From contig NZ_CP074436.1 in the NCBI RefSeq assembly GCF_016858305.2, forward strand, positions 1,446,001 to 1,510,000: a stretch of 64,000 nucleotides of DNA. Direction: 5' to 3'. How positions within the stretch are numbered: position 1 is the stretch's first letter; each line of letters starts with the position of its first letter. Below the pieces are notes generated by a model that saw only the letters and a list, made by a program, of their open reading frames with translations, did no database searches and was not told the DNA's origin. This document shows positions 33,498 to 43,617 of this stretch, piece by piece. This stretch comes from Polaribacter sp. Q13. Its GTDB lineage: Bacteria; Bacteroidota; Bacteroidia; Flavobacteriales; Flavobacteriaceae. The translations under genes were made by a program, and so were the position numbers.

Positions 33498-34328
33498 TTA
33501 TTCTTCACTTTTATTCATTTCAGATATTATTCCTGTTGAGAGTTCATCAAGAAATAATGTCCTACTATTCTTCCGGTTTTTGATATCCTGATAGGTTTTG
33601 TAGATATCTTTAGGTGTAATATCAAATACTTGCTGAAGATGTTCTGATACTTTTATAATAGTCATATTATTTTCTCTACCTAAACCTTTTACGTATAGTG
33701 CATAAAGTAATTCTACATAATTTGTGTTATTAAATGGCCAATGTATTTTAGCTTTTATAATAGCATGAGTTTCATTTAGATTATTTTTAATGATATATTT
33801 TTTCTTATCGAGATAAGTAACTAAAGAATCGTACGCCTTATATTTACCTAAAAGCATATCTCTTGGTGTGCAAAAATCAGGATCTTGAAAATAAAAATTT
33901 GAGGTGGTAATATGACATTTTCCCAGGTATTCTCTGGTGTAATATTCTTTGTCAAAATGAGTGGCACCGGAATCCACATAACGGCCAAAATCAAGATTGA
34001 AAAGAAAGAATTGGTTAAGTTGACTAATTTTCTTCTTTATAAATTTTAATTGTTCGCTCTTATCAGCTTTAGGAAATTGAATTTCAAAAGACCGAATTTC
34101 TGAAAAGTAAATAAGTTGAATAAGAGGGATTTGCTTAGTCTTTTTAAAGAACTCTATTTCTTCTTGTATTGTTTGAAATTTTTTAACGAGTATTTTCTTT
34201 TTATAAAAACTTAATAAATTACTACAAATTTTGATAGAACAAAGAGCTCTTTGTAAGATGTCTGAATTTTGAATTTTTATTTCATTCAATTCCTTTATAA
34301 AATTAGATGTTGGTGATAATGAATTCAT
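33498..34328 (-). CDS. RteC domain protein
   Basis: A 276-residue protein of the RteC family. Key stretches: IYFSEIRSFEIQFPKADKSEQ, FLFNLDFGRYVDSGATHFDKEYYTR, WPFNNTNYVELLYALYVKGL and the end DIKNRKNSRTLFLDELSTGI. RteC of the Bacteroides conjugative transposon CTnDOT controls excision genes, so such proteins mark mobile elements. Here it stands alone next to IS copy 2, with no transfer genes, so it may be a stray element part. Confidence 0.8.
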   Translation of the reverse strand: MNSLSPTSNFIKELNEIKIQNSDILQRALCSIKICSNLLSFYKKKILVKKFQTIQEEIEFFKKTKQIPLIQLIYFSEIRSFEIQFPKADKSEQLKFIKKKISQLNQFFLFNLDFGRYVDSGATHFDKEYYTREYLGKCHITTSNFYFQDPDFCTPRDMLLGKYKAYDSLVTYLDKKKYIIKNNLNETHAIIKAKIHWPFNNTNYVELLYALYVKGLGRENNMTIIKVSEHLQQVFDITPKDIYKTYQDIKNRKNSRTLFLDELSTGIISEMNKSEE

Positions 34329-34536
34329 AATAGTCTTTTTTATGTTTGGAAATGATGATATGAAAAATTGAAATGGAAATAGTTTTACATGTATTTACAA
34401 TCTTATAAATAGAACTCTAAAATAGCATTATTATAGAGATAGTCTAGGTTTTCTATCCGTATATCTTTACGGAATATTCCGTGTTTTTATACAGATTTCA
34501 TCTTTTGACAATAAAAAATACTAATAGTATAAGTAG

Positions 34537-35454
34537 TTATTTCTGCTTATTTAAAAAACGTTTTAAGAATTCACTTCTGTTTTTTACACCAGTTTTTTTA
34601 AAAATATTGGAAGCATGTTTTGATACCGTACTTTCTGCGATAAACAACTCTTTAGCAATGTTTTTATAATTTAATTCACTCAGAATAGATAACGTAATTT
34701 CAATTTCCCTTCTCGTTAAATCTTCATATATTATTTTTTGTTTTACGAAATCATCCCGTTGTTTTTTCTTTAGAGCAAAGATTTCAAACATTCTGGTATT
34801 GTTTTTAATAAAAAATAAATACCGATCTATTTCCATAATCGTTATGGCATAAAAGGCAGTATTCATTAACGTAAATGTTATCCATTGGTAATCTCCGATG
34901 ATTGTGAAAATAGGCAGTAAGGCAATACATGCAAGACTTAACGTAGAAAGTTTATTTCTTCTTAAAATAAAAGTATTAGAGTTGGAAGGTTTAGAAATGT
35001 TTCGATAGAAAATAATGAGAAATACAAAAGCAAAAATAGAAATTGGAATTGTAAAAAGATACCTTGAAATATTCAAAGAGCCGCTAATAAAATAAGGGAA
35101 TAAAAATAACAGAATGAATCCAAAAATTGTAATTAATACTACTTTTCTTAGTGTTAAGTTGTATTTCAATACGACAATGTCGTACTCTTTGTAAAGGTAA
35201 TAAATGATATATAAGCATAAGAAAATTGCTACGCTATAAGTAATGATGTATTGAATAATTATGGGGCCTGGGAAATTATTTATGGGAAGAAAACCTCCAG
35301 TAATATTATAGGTGATAAATGAAAAACCAAGATAAATAAAACGATTTAAGTTACTGTACTTTTTCTTGAAGGATACGTAAAGTGAATACAAAACGATGAT
35401 TGTATCTATTAATAGATTGAAGAATGTTGTCCAATGTATTGAAGTTCCAAACAT
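34537..35454 (-). CDS. Membrane-bound LuxR-type HTH regulator
   Basis: A 305-residue protein: an N-terminal 7-TM-like hydrophobic region (residues about 5-200) and a C-terminal LuxR HTH with LTRREIEITLSILSELNYKNIAKELFIAESTVSKHASNIFKK. The order is that of membrane-embedded LuxR regulators in Flavobacteriia, which sense an unknown signal at the inner membrane. It lies between RteC and the SusCD locus on the same strand, but 415 bp from the latter. Confidence 0.82.
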   Translation of the reverse strand: MFGTSIHWTTFFNLLIDTIIVLYSLYVSFKKKYSNLNRFIYLGFSFITYNITGGFLPINNFPGPIIIQYIITYSVAIFLCLYIIYYLYKEYDIVVLKYNLTLRKVVLITIFGFILLFLFPYFISGSLNISRYLFTIPISIFAFVFLIIFYRNISKPSNSNTFILRRNKLSTLSLACIALLPIFTIIGDYQWITFTLMNTAFYAITIMEIDRYLFFIKNNTRMFEIFALKKKQRDDFVKQKIIYEDLTRREIEITLSILSELNYKNIAKELFIAESTVSKHASNIFKKTGVKNRSEFLKRFLNKQK

Positions 35455-35869
35455 TAGTTTTTTTTGATTTTCTTTATAAGCAACTTTAAATCTTCAGATC
35501 CTATTGTTCTATTATTTTTTTAATAGACTTTCAATTTTATATTCAAAACTAATATTTGCATTTTAAGGAAATGGATAATATTAATATTTGTTTCAGTTTT
35601 TTTGGGGAGGATCTATTTCTTCAATAGTTTTACAAATTGTAAGAGCTTGAAGAATAAGTGTTAGGAGTTTATTTTTACCTTATAAATATAGAGTTTATCA
35701 ATGACAATACAAAATAATATTGAAAAGTAAGTTTTTATAGCACAATATAGAGTAGAGAAACATAGAATTACAAATATTTATACGTAATTCTATAATCTCA
35801 GAACTTTTGGACTTGATCCGCATTATCTCTTTAAAATCTATTTTTGATTCAATATAAAGAAAAACTGTT
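35455..35869. other. Intergenic region
   Basis: 415 bp between the LuxR-type gene and the metallophosphoesterase gene. I see no gene, RNA or clear repeat in it. Confidence 0.5.
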
Positions 35870-37345
35870 TTACTTTTTTAATATCCAAAAATACTCTTCA
35901 ATAGTTATAAAATTTGGATCTTCAACTACTATTTTTACTTTATGATACCCTTTTTTTAAAATATTTGGAAAAACTCCTTTCCAGATATGTCTAGATTTTG
36001 TTCTTAAATAAGGTGATTTTTTACTGTTTTTATCTGGACTTTTACCTTCTTTCTGAGAACGCTTTATATAGTTAACATAAGGGTCTGTTATTCTTTCTTT
36101 TTTTAAACTAATAGTATTTTTATCATCCAATTCTATAGATACATTTGTGTTTTCTGAACCCGAAAAAACATTCACGTAAAATTCATTATTTGTTGATAAA
36201 GATGATAATGGTTCAGAATTATAATCTCCTAACCAAATGCTAAACTGTTTATTACTAGGTAAATTAACTCCTTTATATTTTATTTTATAATTACCGTTAT
36301 TAAAATTAATTTGAAAATATCCTTTTGGTGTTCCACAACTCATTAAAGATAATGGAATTCCTTCCCAATTTTTTTGACCTGTCCACCAGTTTCCGCAAAC
36401 GGCACCTGCAGTTAATTCGTGAATTGTATTACCTGAAGACATTTTTATTTCATTTTGAAATACAGTGTGTGTATGTCCAGATAAAACTAAAACTTTTTTA
36501 AACGGATTTAATATATTTAAAAGTTCTTGTTTATTTTTCATTCCTACAAGCGGAATGTGTTGACTTATTACTATAGGTTGCTCTAGTTTTACCGAAGCTA
36601 AAAGTTCTGATAAAAACTTAATTTGATTCTCTTGATAAATTCCTTTATAGCCATATTTACCTTCGGGAGTAATACTATTTAATGATACAAATAAAATATC
36701 ATTTTTAAAAAAAGCATAGGTTTCAGATCCGAAATTTTCTCTAAAAAAATTAGATTGATTTTCTTTACTTGCTTTAAAGTTTCTATCGTGATTACCATAA
36801 ACAACCCAAGAAGGTTGTTCTATATCATCTATTAATTTTTTTAAAGGGGTAAACAGTTCTGGAGAATCGTTAACCAAATCTCCTAAATAAATACTAAAAT
36901 CGTAATCTTTTCTGTTTAACAACTCCGTCATTACAGATTGAGTTGCTTGTAATAATTCATTATCGTCTCCAACTTGAATGTCTCCAATGGCTAAAAACGT
37001 AAAGTTTTTTTTCTCTTTAATTTTTTGTAGTTTAAACTCTACTTCAATCGTTGAATTTAATTCTAAATGTTCAGGTATATTAAACCACCATTTTTTTCTA
37101 TTAGAATATGTGTAACCAGATGGTAAAATAGGAAAAAGAACTTGTCCTTCTTTTACAGGTATTTTATATTTTCCTTTTTTATTTGTCATAACAATAGTAT
37201 CTCCATTAGATACCATTACCTGTTTTAACCTTTTATTTTTAACAGTAATAGTGCCGTTTACCCAAGTATCATTTGTTTGAGCATTCGATAAAAAACTGAT
37301 GAATAGAAAATAAATAGTTACAAATTTTATATTAGTCATTTTCAT
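35870..37345 (-). CDS. Calcineurin-like metallophosphoesterase, secreted
   Basis: A 491-residue exported phosphoesterase. Starting at the Met at 37345 gives a signal peptide (KFVTIYFLFISFLSNAQ). An N-terminal carboxypeptidase-like beta domain (VNGTITVKNKRLKQVMVSNG) precedes the metallophosphoesterase core with all five metal motifs: AIGDIQVG, YLGDLVND, YGNHDRN, SQHIPLVG and LSGHTHT. The C-terminal domain is the phosphoesterase beta tail. The last gene of the SusCD locus, it probably releases phosphate from an imported or surface substrate. Confidence 0.88.
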   Translation of the reverse strand: MKMTNIKFVTIYFLFISFLSNAQTNDTWVNGTITVKNKRLKQVMVSNGDTIVMTNKKGKYKIPVKEGQVLFPILPSGYTYSNRKKWWFNIPEHLELNSTIEVEFKLQKIKEKKNFTFLAIGDIQVGDDNELLQATQSVMTELLNRKDYDFSIYLGDLVNDSPELFTPLKKLIDDIEQPSWVVYGNHDRNFKASKENQSNFFRENFGSETYAFFKNDILFVSLNSITPEGKYGYKGIYQENQIKFLSELLASVKLEQPIVISQHIPLVGMKNKQELLNILNPFKKVLVLSGHTHTVFQNEIKMSSGNTIHELTAGAVCGNWWTGQKNWEGIPLSLMSCGTPKGYFQINFNNGNYKIKYKGVNLPSNKQFSIWLGDYNSEPLSSLSTNNEFYVNVFSGSENTNVSIELDDKNTISLKKERITDPYVNYIKRSQKEGKSPDKNSKKSPYLRTKSRHIWKGVFPNILKKGYHKVKIVVEDPNFITIEEYFWILKK

Positions 37346-37418
37346 AGTTATGTAAAAATAAATAAGCGAAGTTATTAGCTCCGCTTTTTTGTTTTGGTAA
37401 TAGAAATAATTTTTAAAT

Positions 37419-38879
37419 TTAATTCTCAGGAGAATCAAATTTATATAAATTTAATACATCGTTAGCTAAATAAGAAGCGTAAGACACTCCTGTTGGAGCT
37501 ACTTCAATTTTTAAGTCACTAGCTTCTGTATCTGCAAATACAACTGGTGTTCCCCAGTTATTAATATCGTTATCAAACGGTAAAAATACAGGCGCTTCTA
37601 AATCATTTTGATAAAAGAACATTGGTGTTCCATATTTATCAACAGCAATATCAAAATCTCTAATGTTTGATGTTACAATTAAATCACCTTGTGTACTCCA
37701 AATTGCTCCAGCTGCATCATATTTTTTAACACGCAATTGGTAATCCGTATCATTACCATTATCTTCAGCGTATGCTAAGAATACATTTCCATTTTGATCA
37801 ACATCAAGAGCTAAATTACGGTAAGAAATTGTATTCTCTAAGCTTTCTTTCATAGCATCTGCTAGGGTTGTCCATGCACCGTTCTCATATTTATAAACGG
37901 ATACCGATTGTAAATCCCCAAAATTTAATACAGCAAGATAAACCACATCATTAACCGTTTTCGATTTTATAACTAAAGCTGCACCAGATCTTCCAGTAAT
38001 ACTAAAATCAGACCAAGTTCCATTTGTATAAGATTTAGAAAAAACACTTCTTTTATTATCATCTCTGCTAACATCATTAGTATAAAAACCATATATACTA
38101 TTGTCACTTGTAATAGCAACAGTATTAGAAGAACTTGCTCTTACTACAGAATAAGCTTCACCTCCAACATAACTCCAGGTGCTATTTTCATAAGACATAA
38201 TTGAAGCTGCTCTAACATCTCCGTCGTCTAAAAAGCTAATGTAAGGTGTACCTGTAGAACCAAACTTTAAGTTTACAGACCTTGCTCTATTAGAACTAAA
38301 ATCAGTACCACCTGTTCTATTCCATGAAGTTCCATCAAAACTAATTAAGTTCATTTTTTGATCGCTACTAGAATCTCTATCACTAATATAAGCAACATAA
38401 GGTGTAGATGTTGTTGGGTCTATTTGTAATGCAATTTCTGTAATAGCATCTTCATTATATGTTGATAATAAACTCCAAACTGAACTAGCTAATTTACCTA
38501 CTGTTACTGTGTAAATTTTATTAGTAGTTTCTTCTGAAACTAAATATTCTACAGATGCGGAAAAATTGTTAGCTGTTGTTCCACTTGTTTGATTTACAGC
38601 TCCAACTTTTACAACGTCTCCATCGGTAGTTGTAAAACGTGCAACTAATGATGTTAAATCTGTTTCACTTGGCAATGAAATATTTATGTTTGTAGTTGAT
38701 AAATCATTTACAATATAATCTATAAATAGATTATCTGCATTGTCTTCTGCATAAAAACCGTAACTAGTTAAGCCAACTTCTGCTGGTATTATTTCTTCTG
38801 CAGGATCATCTGAACTACAGCTAATTGTAAGTGAAAATATTGCTGTTAAAGCAATTAAAAATTTGATTGTTTTTTTCAT
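37419..38879 (-). CDS. Lipoprotein with N-terminal DUF5018-like and beta-propeller-like body
   Basis: A 486-residue lipoprotein (MKKTIKFLIALTAIFSLTISC, lipobox Cys). Residues about 35-130 form a bacterial Ig-like domain with SVEYLVSEETTNKIYTVTV, typical of surface lipoproteins in Bacteroidota. After that come repeats of the form FDGTSWNRTGG, YENSTWSYVGG and YENGAWTTLAD, which read like six- to seven-bladed propeller strands. Likely surface-exposed and part of the SusCD operon as a glycan- or peptide-binding accessory. Confidence 0.75.
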   Translation of the reverse strand: MKKTIKFLIALTAIFSLTISCSSDDPAEEIIPAEVGLTSYGFYAEDNADNLFIDYIVNDLSTTNINISLPSETDLTSLVARFTTTDGDVVKVGAVNQTSGTTANNFSASVEYLVSEETTNKIYTVTVGKLASSVWSLLSTYNEDAITEIALQIDPTTSTPYVAYISDRDSSSDQKMNLISFDGTSWNRTGGTDFSSNRARSVNLKFGSTGTPYISFLDDGDVRAASIMSYENSTWSYVGGEAYSVVRASSSNTVAITSDNSIYGFYTNDVSRDDNKRSVFSKSYTNGTWSDFSITGRSGAALVIKSKTVNDVVYLAVLNFGDLQSVSVYKYENGAWTTLADAMKESLENTISYRNLALDVDQNGNVFLAYAEDNGNDTDYQLRVKKYDAAGAIWSTQGDLIVTSNIRDFDIAVDKYGTPMFFYQNDLEAPVFLPFDNDINNWGTPVVFADTEASDLKIEVAPTGVSYASYLANDVLNLYKFDSPEN

Positions 38880-38905
38880 AATATTAAAAATTTAAATGGT
38901 TATAA

Positions 38906-41695
38906 TTAATTTTTCTTCGGTAATAATATCGCTTTGATTTGCGGTGTTTTTATAAAATACTTTTTGGTTAGTTTTTGTAAATCTTTAATTGAAACGTTAT
39001 GAACTAAAGCTTCATAATCGGTGACAAAATCCCAATTTCTATATTGGTTAAAATAATAATCTCGGATGCTTTTTGTCCAAAAAGAATTCTTTTGTTTACT
39101 TACGTTGAACGTAGTAATCAAGTTGGTTTTTACTTTTTCCAAATCGGATTGAAAATCAATATCTCCAGAAATGATACCATTTAGTATGGATTTAATTTCT
39201 ATAGAGATGCGGTCTACATCCGAAGGTTTACAGACTAAAGCTATGGTTTGTCTACTTAAAGAAACTGGGTGTTTTGTTGCACTTACAGACACACTAACAC
39301 CGTAAACAACGCCCATTTCTTCTCGTAAACGTTTGTTTAGTTCTAATTTTAAAACAGATTCTAAAATTTCATTTTGTATTTCTAAACTAGGAAGGTCTTT
39401 TAACTTTTTATCTTGTTGAAATATTAATGAAAAAATAGCTTTTGGAGAATCTCCACCATACTTGATAAAATTGACGGCCTTCTTTTTAATAGGAAGCGGT
39501 TTGTATTTAAAACTATTGTCAAAATCACCTTTAGGCATCCCTCCGATATAAGTTTTTATAAAAGGCAAAATAACCTCTAAGTCCTTATCCGAAATAATGG
39601 TTACCACATAATTGTTTATTCCTCCAAAGAAAGTGTTATAAATAGGAATTAAAGCCTGAGAAGTCAAGCCTTGTTCCATTGCTTCTTTTGTATTAGGAGC
39701 GGTTGTATAATCTTTTCCTCGTATTATATATTTAAATTCTTCTTGAAACTTTTCTTTATCTGATTTAGGTTTATCCGAAATATTATTGATAGATGCATCT
39801 TTCAGTTGTTTAAAAAGTAAACTATCTACTCGAGGTTGTGTTGCTTTTAAATAAAACAATTCAAAAAGGGTTTTGGCATCTTTACCATTTGAACTACCAA
39901 AAAAGCCAGAACGTGTTTTATCTATTAACAATTGAATTTTAGCACTGTTACCAGCTAAAAAATGACTTAACGCTTCTCGTGTAAAATCGCCATAACCAGT
40001 CATTGAAATCGTTGGAGCACTGTATTGCGCATTTAAATAATTGGTACTATCCAGGGCATAAAAACCACCTTTTCTAAAACCTGCCAACAATACATGATCT
40101 GCACTTGCATTCGATTTTTTATACACAACAGTAGCGCCATTACTAAAATGTATTTCTTGAGCATCTATTTCTGGTAATGCCACAATACGCTCAATAATAC
40201 CAAGCTTTGGCGTATTATTTAATAATTTTTCTGGAACATCAAAATTATTTTGGTAAGCCTCTGTTTTTAGAGTTTTAAACTTTTCTATGGTTGAAAAAAG
40301 CTCTTTTTTGTTCGTAAGTTTTTTTAACTCTTCATCATTAGTGGTAAGTAAATATTGGAATGGACTATCATTTTTATTGTTCTTAAGTGCCTCTAAAATT
40401 TGAATAGAATCTATTTTAGAAAAGTAATTCTCAATCAATTTATATTCATCTTTCAAGTCAATAATCATATTTCCATTAAAAAAATCTTCATACATCTGAT
40501 CAACCATTCCAGCAGCCGAAATTGGTTTATCTTCCTTTAAATTTCTAGAAAAGGAACTGAGCATCGTTTTTTTAACTTTTTCAATTTCTAATGCTGTAAA
40601 TCCATATTGAAACATTTGATTAAAATGTGTATTAAAGGCACCGATTCCCTCTAAAACAGATTCAGTTTTTAGATTAACTGTTGCCAATAATACTCCTTTC
40701 GATTTTAAATAATTACTAATATTGATGCTCGCATTTTTATATTTAGCATCCTTAAACGATAATTTACCTAACCGTGCCGACATTAATTTATTAAGCACAT
40801 TACGGGTTAAATAATCGTTATAACTCAATTCTGTTTTAACATCTTTAAAAACGTCTTGTAACTGGATGTAATTTAATTCTGTTTTTTTTATCCATTTATC
40901 ACTGTAAATAATCAAGCTATCTTTTTTATAATTTGGGATTTCACCTAAAGTAGTGGTAGGGAATTTTGAAGGTATTCCGGAAAACTTTTGTATAATAGCC
41001 TTTTCAATTTCTTCAGCATCAACATCTCCGGCAACGGCAACAGCAATTAAAGAAGGGTCGTACCATTTATTATAAAATGCTTTTAAGGCTTCTAATTTAA
41101 AGTGTTTTAAACTCGTAGTATCTCCTATAACAGCACGATCATTATATATTGAATTATTAAGCAACGTGTTTAGAAAAACTTGACCACTTTGGTTTTGAGG
41201 AGACTGTTTTGAAAGCCATTCTGATAATACCACGCCACGTTCCTTTTCAACCTCAATAGGATCCAATAACATACCATTTACCCAGTCGGACATAATGGTT
41301 AGTGTGGAATCTACCACAGTAGATTCTTTTGTTGGAATTTTCAATTTATAAATAGTTTCCTCAAAAGAGGTATGCGCATTTAAATCATGCCCAAATTTCG
41401 AACCTTTATTTTCTAGGAACTCTATTAATTCATTCGCCTTAAAATGTTCAATACCATTAAAAGCCATGTGCTCTAGGAAATGAGCTAAACCGCGTTGGTT
41501 TTCCGTTTCTTGCAAAGAACCGACTTTAACAAACAACCTAAAATATCCCTGACCTTCCACTTTATCAGTAGGATAAATATAATAAGTTAGCCCATTTTTA
41601 AGTTCCTTTTTTATAAGCGCAGGGTCTTGAACCAAGTTTTGAGAAAACCCTGAAATTGTAATAAAAAATACCGTTAAATATATAAATATTCTCAT
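38906..41695 (-). CDS. M16 family metallopeptidase (insulinase/pitrilysin type)
   Basis: A 929-residue exported zinc peptidase. Start chosen at ATG 41695; a TTG just before abuts the upstream stop. Signal peptide RIFIYLTVFFITISGFSQ. The inverted zinc motif HFLEH (residues about 72-76) with downstream ERGVVLSEW (zinc-ligand Glu region) identifies an active M16 N-terminal unit. The second M16 half starts near residue 510 and lacks the HxxEH. Being in a SusCD operon suggests the imported substrate is a peptide or protein. Confidence 0.92.
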   Translation of the reverse strand: MRIFIYLTVFFITISGFSQNLVQDPALIKKELKNGLTYYIYPTDKVEGQGYFRLFVKVGSLQETENQRGLAHFLEHMAFNGIEHFKANELIEFLENKGSKFGHDLNAHTSFEETIYKLKIPTKESTVVDSTLTIMSDWVNGMLLDPIEVEKERGVVLSEWLSKQSPQNQSGQVFLNTLLNNSIYNDRAVIGDTTSLKHFKLEALKAFYNKWYDPSLIAVAVAGDVDAEEIEKAIIQKFSGIPSKFPTTTLGEIPNYKKDSLIIYSDKWIKKTELNYIQLQDVFKDVKTELSYNDYLTRNVLNKLMSARLGKLSFKDAKYKNASINISNYLKSKGVLLATVNLKTESVLEGIGAFNTHFNQMFQYGFTALEIEKVKKTMLSSFSRNLKEDKPISAAGMVDQMYEDFFNGNMIIDLKDEYKLIENYFSKIDSIQILEALKNNKNDSPFQYLLTTNDEELKKLTNKKELFSTIEKFKTLKTEAYQNNFDVPEKLLNNTPKLGIIERIVALPEIDAQEIHFSNGATVVYKKSNASADHVLLAGFRKGGFYALDSTNYLNAQYSAPTISMTGYGDFTREALSHFLAGNSAKIQLLIDKTRSGFFGSSNGKDAKTLFELFYLKATQPRVDSLLFKQLKDASINNISDKPKSDKEKFQEEFKYIIRGKDYTTAPNTKEAMEQGLTSQALIPIYNTFFGGINNYVVTIISDKDLEVILPFIKTYIGGMPKGDFDNSFKYKPLPIKKKAVNFIKYGGDSPKAIFSLIFQQDKKLKDLPSLEIQNEILESVLKLELNKRLREEMGVVYGVSVSVSATKHPVSLSRQTIALVCKPSDVDRISIEIKSILNGIISGDIDFQSDLEKVKTNLITTFNVSKQKNSFWTKSIRDYYFNQYRNWDFVTDYEALVHNVSIKDLQKLTKKYFIKTPQIKAILLPKKN

Positions 41696-41698
41696 CAA

Positions 41699-42160
41699 CT
41701 AGCTGTTTACTTTTTGTAATATTAATTTACTTTGATTTGCGTCTGGCCCTGGAAAACCAACTGTTATACCTAAGTTATTAGAATTTAACTTTATGGTAAG
41801 CGTATTGTCTTTTTCTGCATCTAAAACATGGTCTAACCATTGTATTTGAATAGGTCGTCTATAGATACCTATTGGAAATACTAAAGGATATTCCGTAGTT
41901 ATAATTTTAAAATCCACACCTTCTTGTAAACCATCGCCTATAATAATAGAATAATCTAAAAGCAGATCCTTAGCAAGAGGCTTGGTGCTTAAATAGACAT
42001 AGTATGACACAATATCTCTTCGATTCGAATTGATGTTCGAGGTAGAAATATTATTAAAGTTTATATGAACAAAAGGCTCATCATACACCTCTATTTCCTC
42101 TTTATTACAAGACGTAAGCGTCAGGATTATAGCCAATAATGGCAGTATTATTTTTTTCAT
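41699..42160 (-). CDS. DUF4843-like lipoprotein
   Basis: A 153-residue lipoprotein (signal MKKIILPLLAIILTLTSC). The mature domain, VYDEPFVHINFNN with later VDFKIITTEYPLVFPIGIYRRPI, is a beta-sandwich of the type that follows SusD genes (DUF4843). It abuts the M16 gene and lies 39 bp after SusD. Probably a surface accessory of the SusCD complex. Confidence 0.7.
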   Translation of the reverse strand: MKKIILPLLAIILTLTSCNKEEIEVYDEPFVHINFNNISTSNINSNRRDIVSYYVYLSTKPLAKDLLLDYSIIIGDGLQEGVDFKIITTEYPLVFPIGIYRRPIQIQWLDHVLDAEKDNTLTIKLNSNNLGITVGFPGPDANQSKLILQKVNS

Positions 42161-42199
42161 TTTTTAAATATTTTAAATAAAAGTGTTATCCTAAATTGA

Positions 42200-43606
42200 T
42201 TAATAATCTTCGTTTTGTATCATACCGGTATTCACGTCCATTTCTTTCTGCGGAATAGGTAAAACAAATAAAGAGCTCGGATACAGTACTTCTTTCACGC
42301 TAGATGTTGTCGTAACATCACGAACCATATCTTGCTTTGTTCGGGTTAAATCGTATAATCGATGCCCTTCAAAACTTAATTCTTTAGCACGCTCATTATC
42401 AATTAAAGTAGATACAGTTTCTTTTGTGTTTTCTAAAATTGAAATTTCACTTATATCTTTTTGGTAGTTTCTTGCTTGCAGTGTTTTAATATCTGCAATT
42501 GCAGCTTCCATATTGTTTAAATTATTATTAGCCTCGGCTCTTATCAAATACATTTCGGAAGTTCTTAAAACAATAATATTATAATACCTATCGGCAATTG
42601 AAATATCCTTTTTTATGTATTTCAAAGTTCCTAAAGTGCTATCGTCTAATAATTGTAATCGAAGATCTTCTGGGTTTTCTTTTAAAAGAGTCATCAATTT
42701 ATTTCCGGCATAGCCTAACGGACTATCTAGATTGTAAAAATCAATTAATTCCGGTGTTTTTAATTTTCCGTTTAATTTGAAAAGCGACTCATCTTTATCT
42801 TGAACAGCTAGAAATAGATCTAAATAATCGTCACCTTCTGATAAGGGTGTACTATTAATAGCTAAAGTGGAATAGTTAACGGCCTCCGTCCAGTTTTCCA
42901 TATACAAATAAACCCGAGCCAATAAGCCATGTACTGCTTTTTTTGATGCGAAATAACTAGACTCGATACTCGTATCGGTTCCAAAAAGAGCTTCCGCTTC
43001 TTTTAAGTCTTTTATTACTTGCGCATAAACTTCGGCAACTGTATTTCTTGCAACATTATCATCCGAACTCGGTGTTTTTAATAGTACAGGAATTCCTATA
43101 TGACTGGCATCGGCAGTAAAGTTGAAGGGCTGTGCATAAATACGAACTAAATCGAAATGAATTAAAGCTCTTAAAAACAAAGCCTGTGCTTTAATAATAG
43201 CCATTTCATCTTCACTTTCAGGATACTCAACAAGTACTCCCTGTGCGTATTCAAGAATATTGTTAACATTTACTAAAGCCTCCAATGCACCTGTCCAAAT
43301 ACCACCAACAGCAGTAATTTCTTCCTGAGGGTTTGAATTATAATTATATTGAGATATCATAGAATTATCTCCTACTGTGTTCACTTGCAACATATCGGCG
43401 GCTACATCTGGATACAACACAAATTCTTCCCCATAATACTCATAAACTGTACTATAAGCTCCGGGAAGAGCGGCACGAAAACCATCCATATCCGAAAAGA
43501 AAACTGGAATTGCAGATTTTCCTATTTGGTCTACTTCTAAAAAATTATCGCAGTTATTAAGTAAAACAAAACTGAATATTACAAGGCATGTTTTTATATA
43601 TTTCAT
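42200..43606 (-). CDS. SusD/RagB family nutrient-binding lipoprotein
   Basis: A 468-residue surface lipoprotein (lipobox Cys in LLNNCDNFLEV) that caps the SusC pore and binds the nutrient. Characteristic: DGFRAALPGAYSTVY near residue 44, IIKAQALFLRALIHFDLVRIYAQPF near 137, TPR-like helices, and the C-terminal NERAKELSFEGHRLYDLTRTKQ. The gene lies 11 bp after the SusC gene. The RagB form plus the protease neighbour favour peptide over glycan, but this is inference. Confidence 0.92.
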   Translation of the reverse strand: MKYIKTCLVIFSFVLLNNCDNFLEVDQIGKSAIPVFFSDMDGFRAALPGAYSTVYEYYGEEFVLYPDVAADMLQVNTVGDNSMISQYNYNSNPQEEITAVGGIWTGALEALVNVNNILEYAQGVLVEYPESEDEMAIIKAQALFLRALIHFDLVRIYAQPFNFTADASHIGIPVLLKTPSSDDNVARNTVAEVYAQVIKDLKEAEALFGTDTSIESSYFASKKAVHGLLARVYLYMENWTEAVNYSTLAINSTPLSEGDDYLDLFLAVQDKDESLFKLNGKLKTPELIDFYNLDSPLGYAGNKLMTLLKENPEDLRLQLLDDSTLGTLKYIKKDISIADRYYNIIVLRTSEMYLIRAEANNNLNNMEAAIADIKTLQARNYQKDISEISILENTKETVSTLIDNERAKELSFEGHRLYDLTRTKQDMVRDVTTTSSVKEVLYPSSLFVLPIPQKEMDVNTGMIQNEDY

Positions 43607-43617
43607 GTTTTTTCTAT

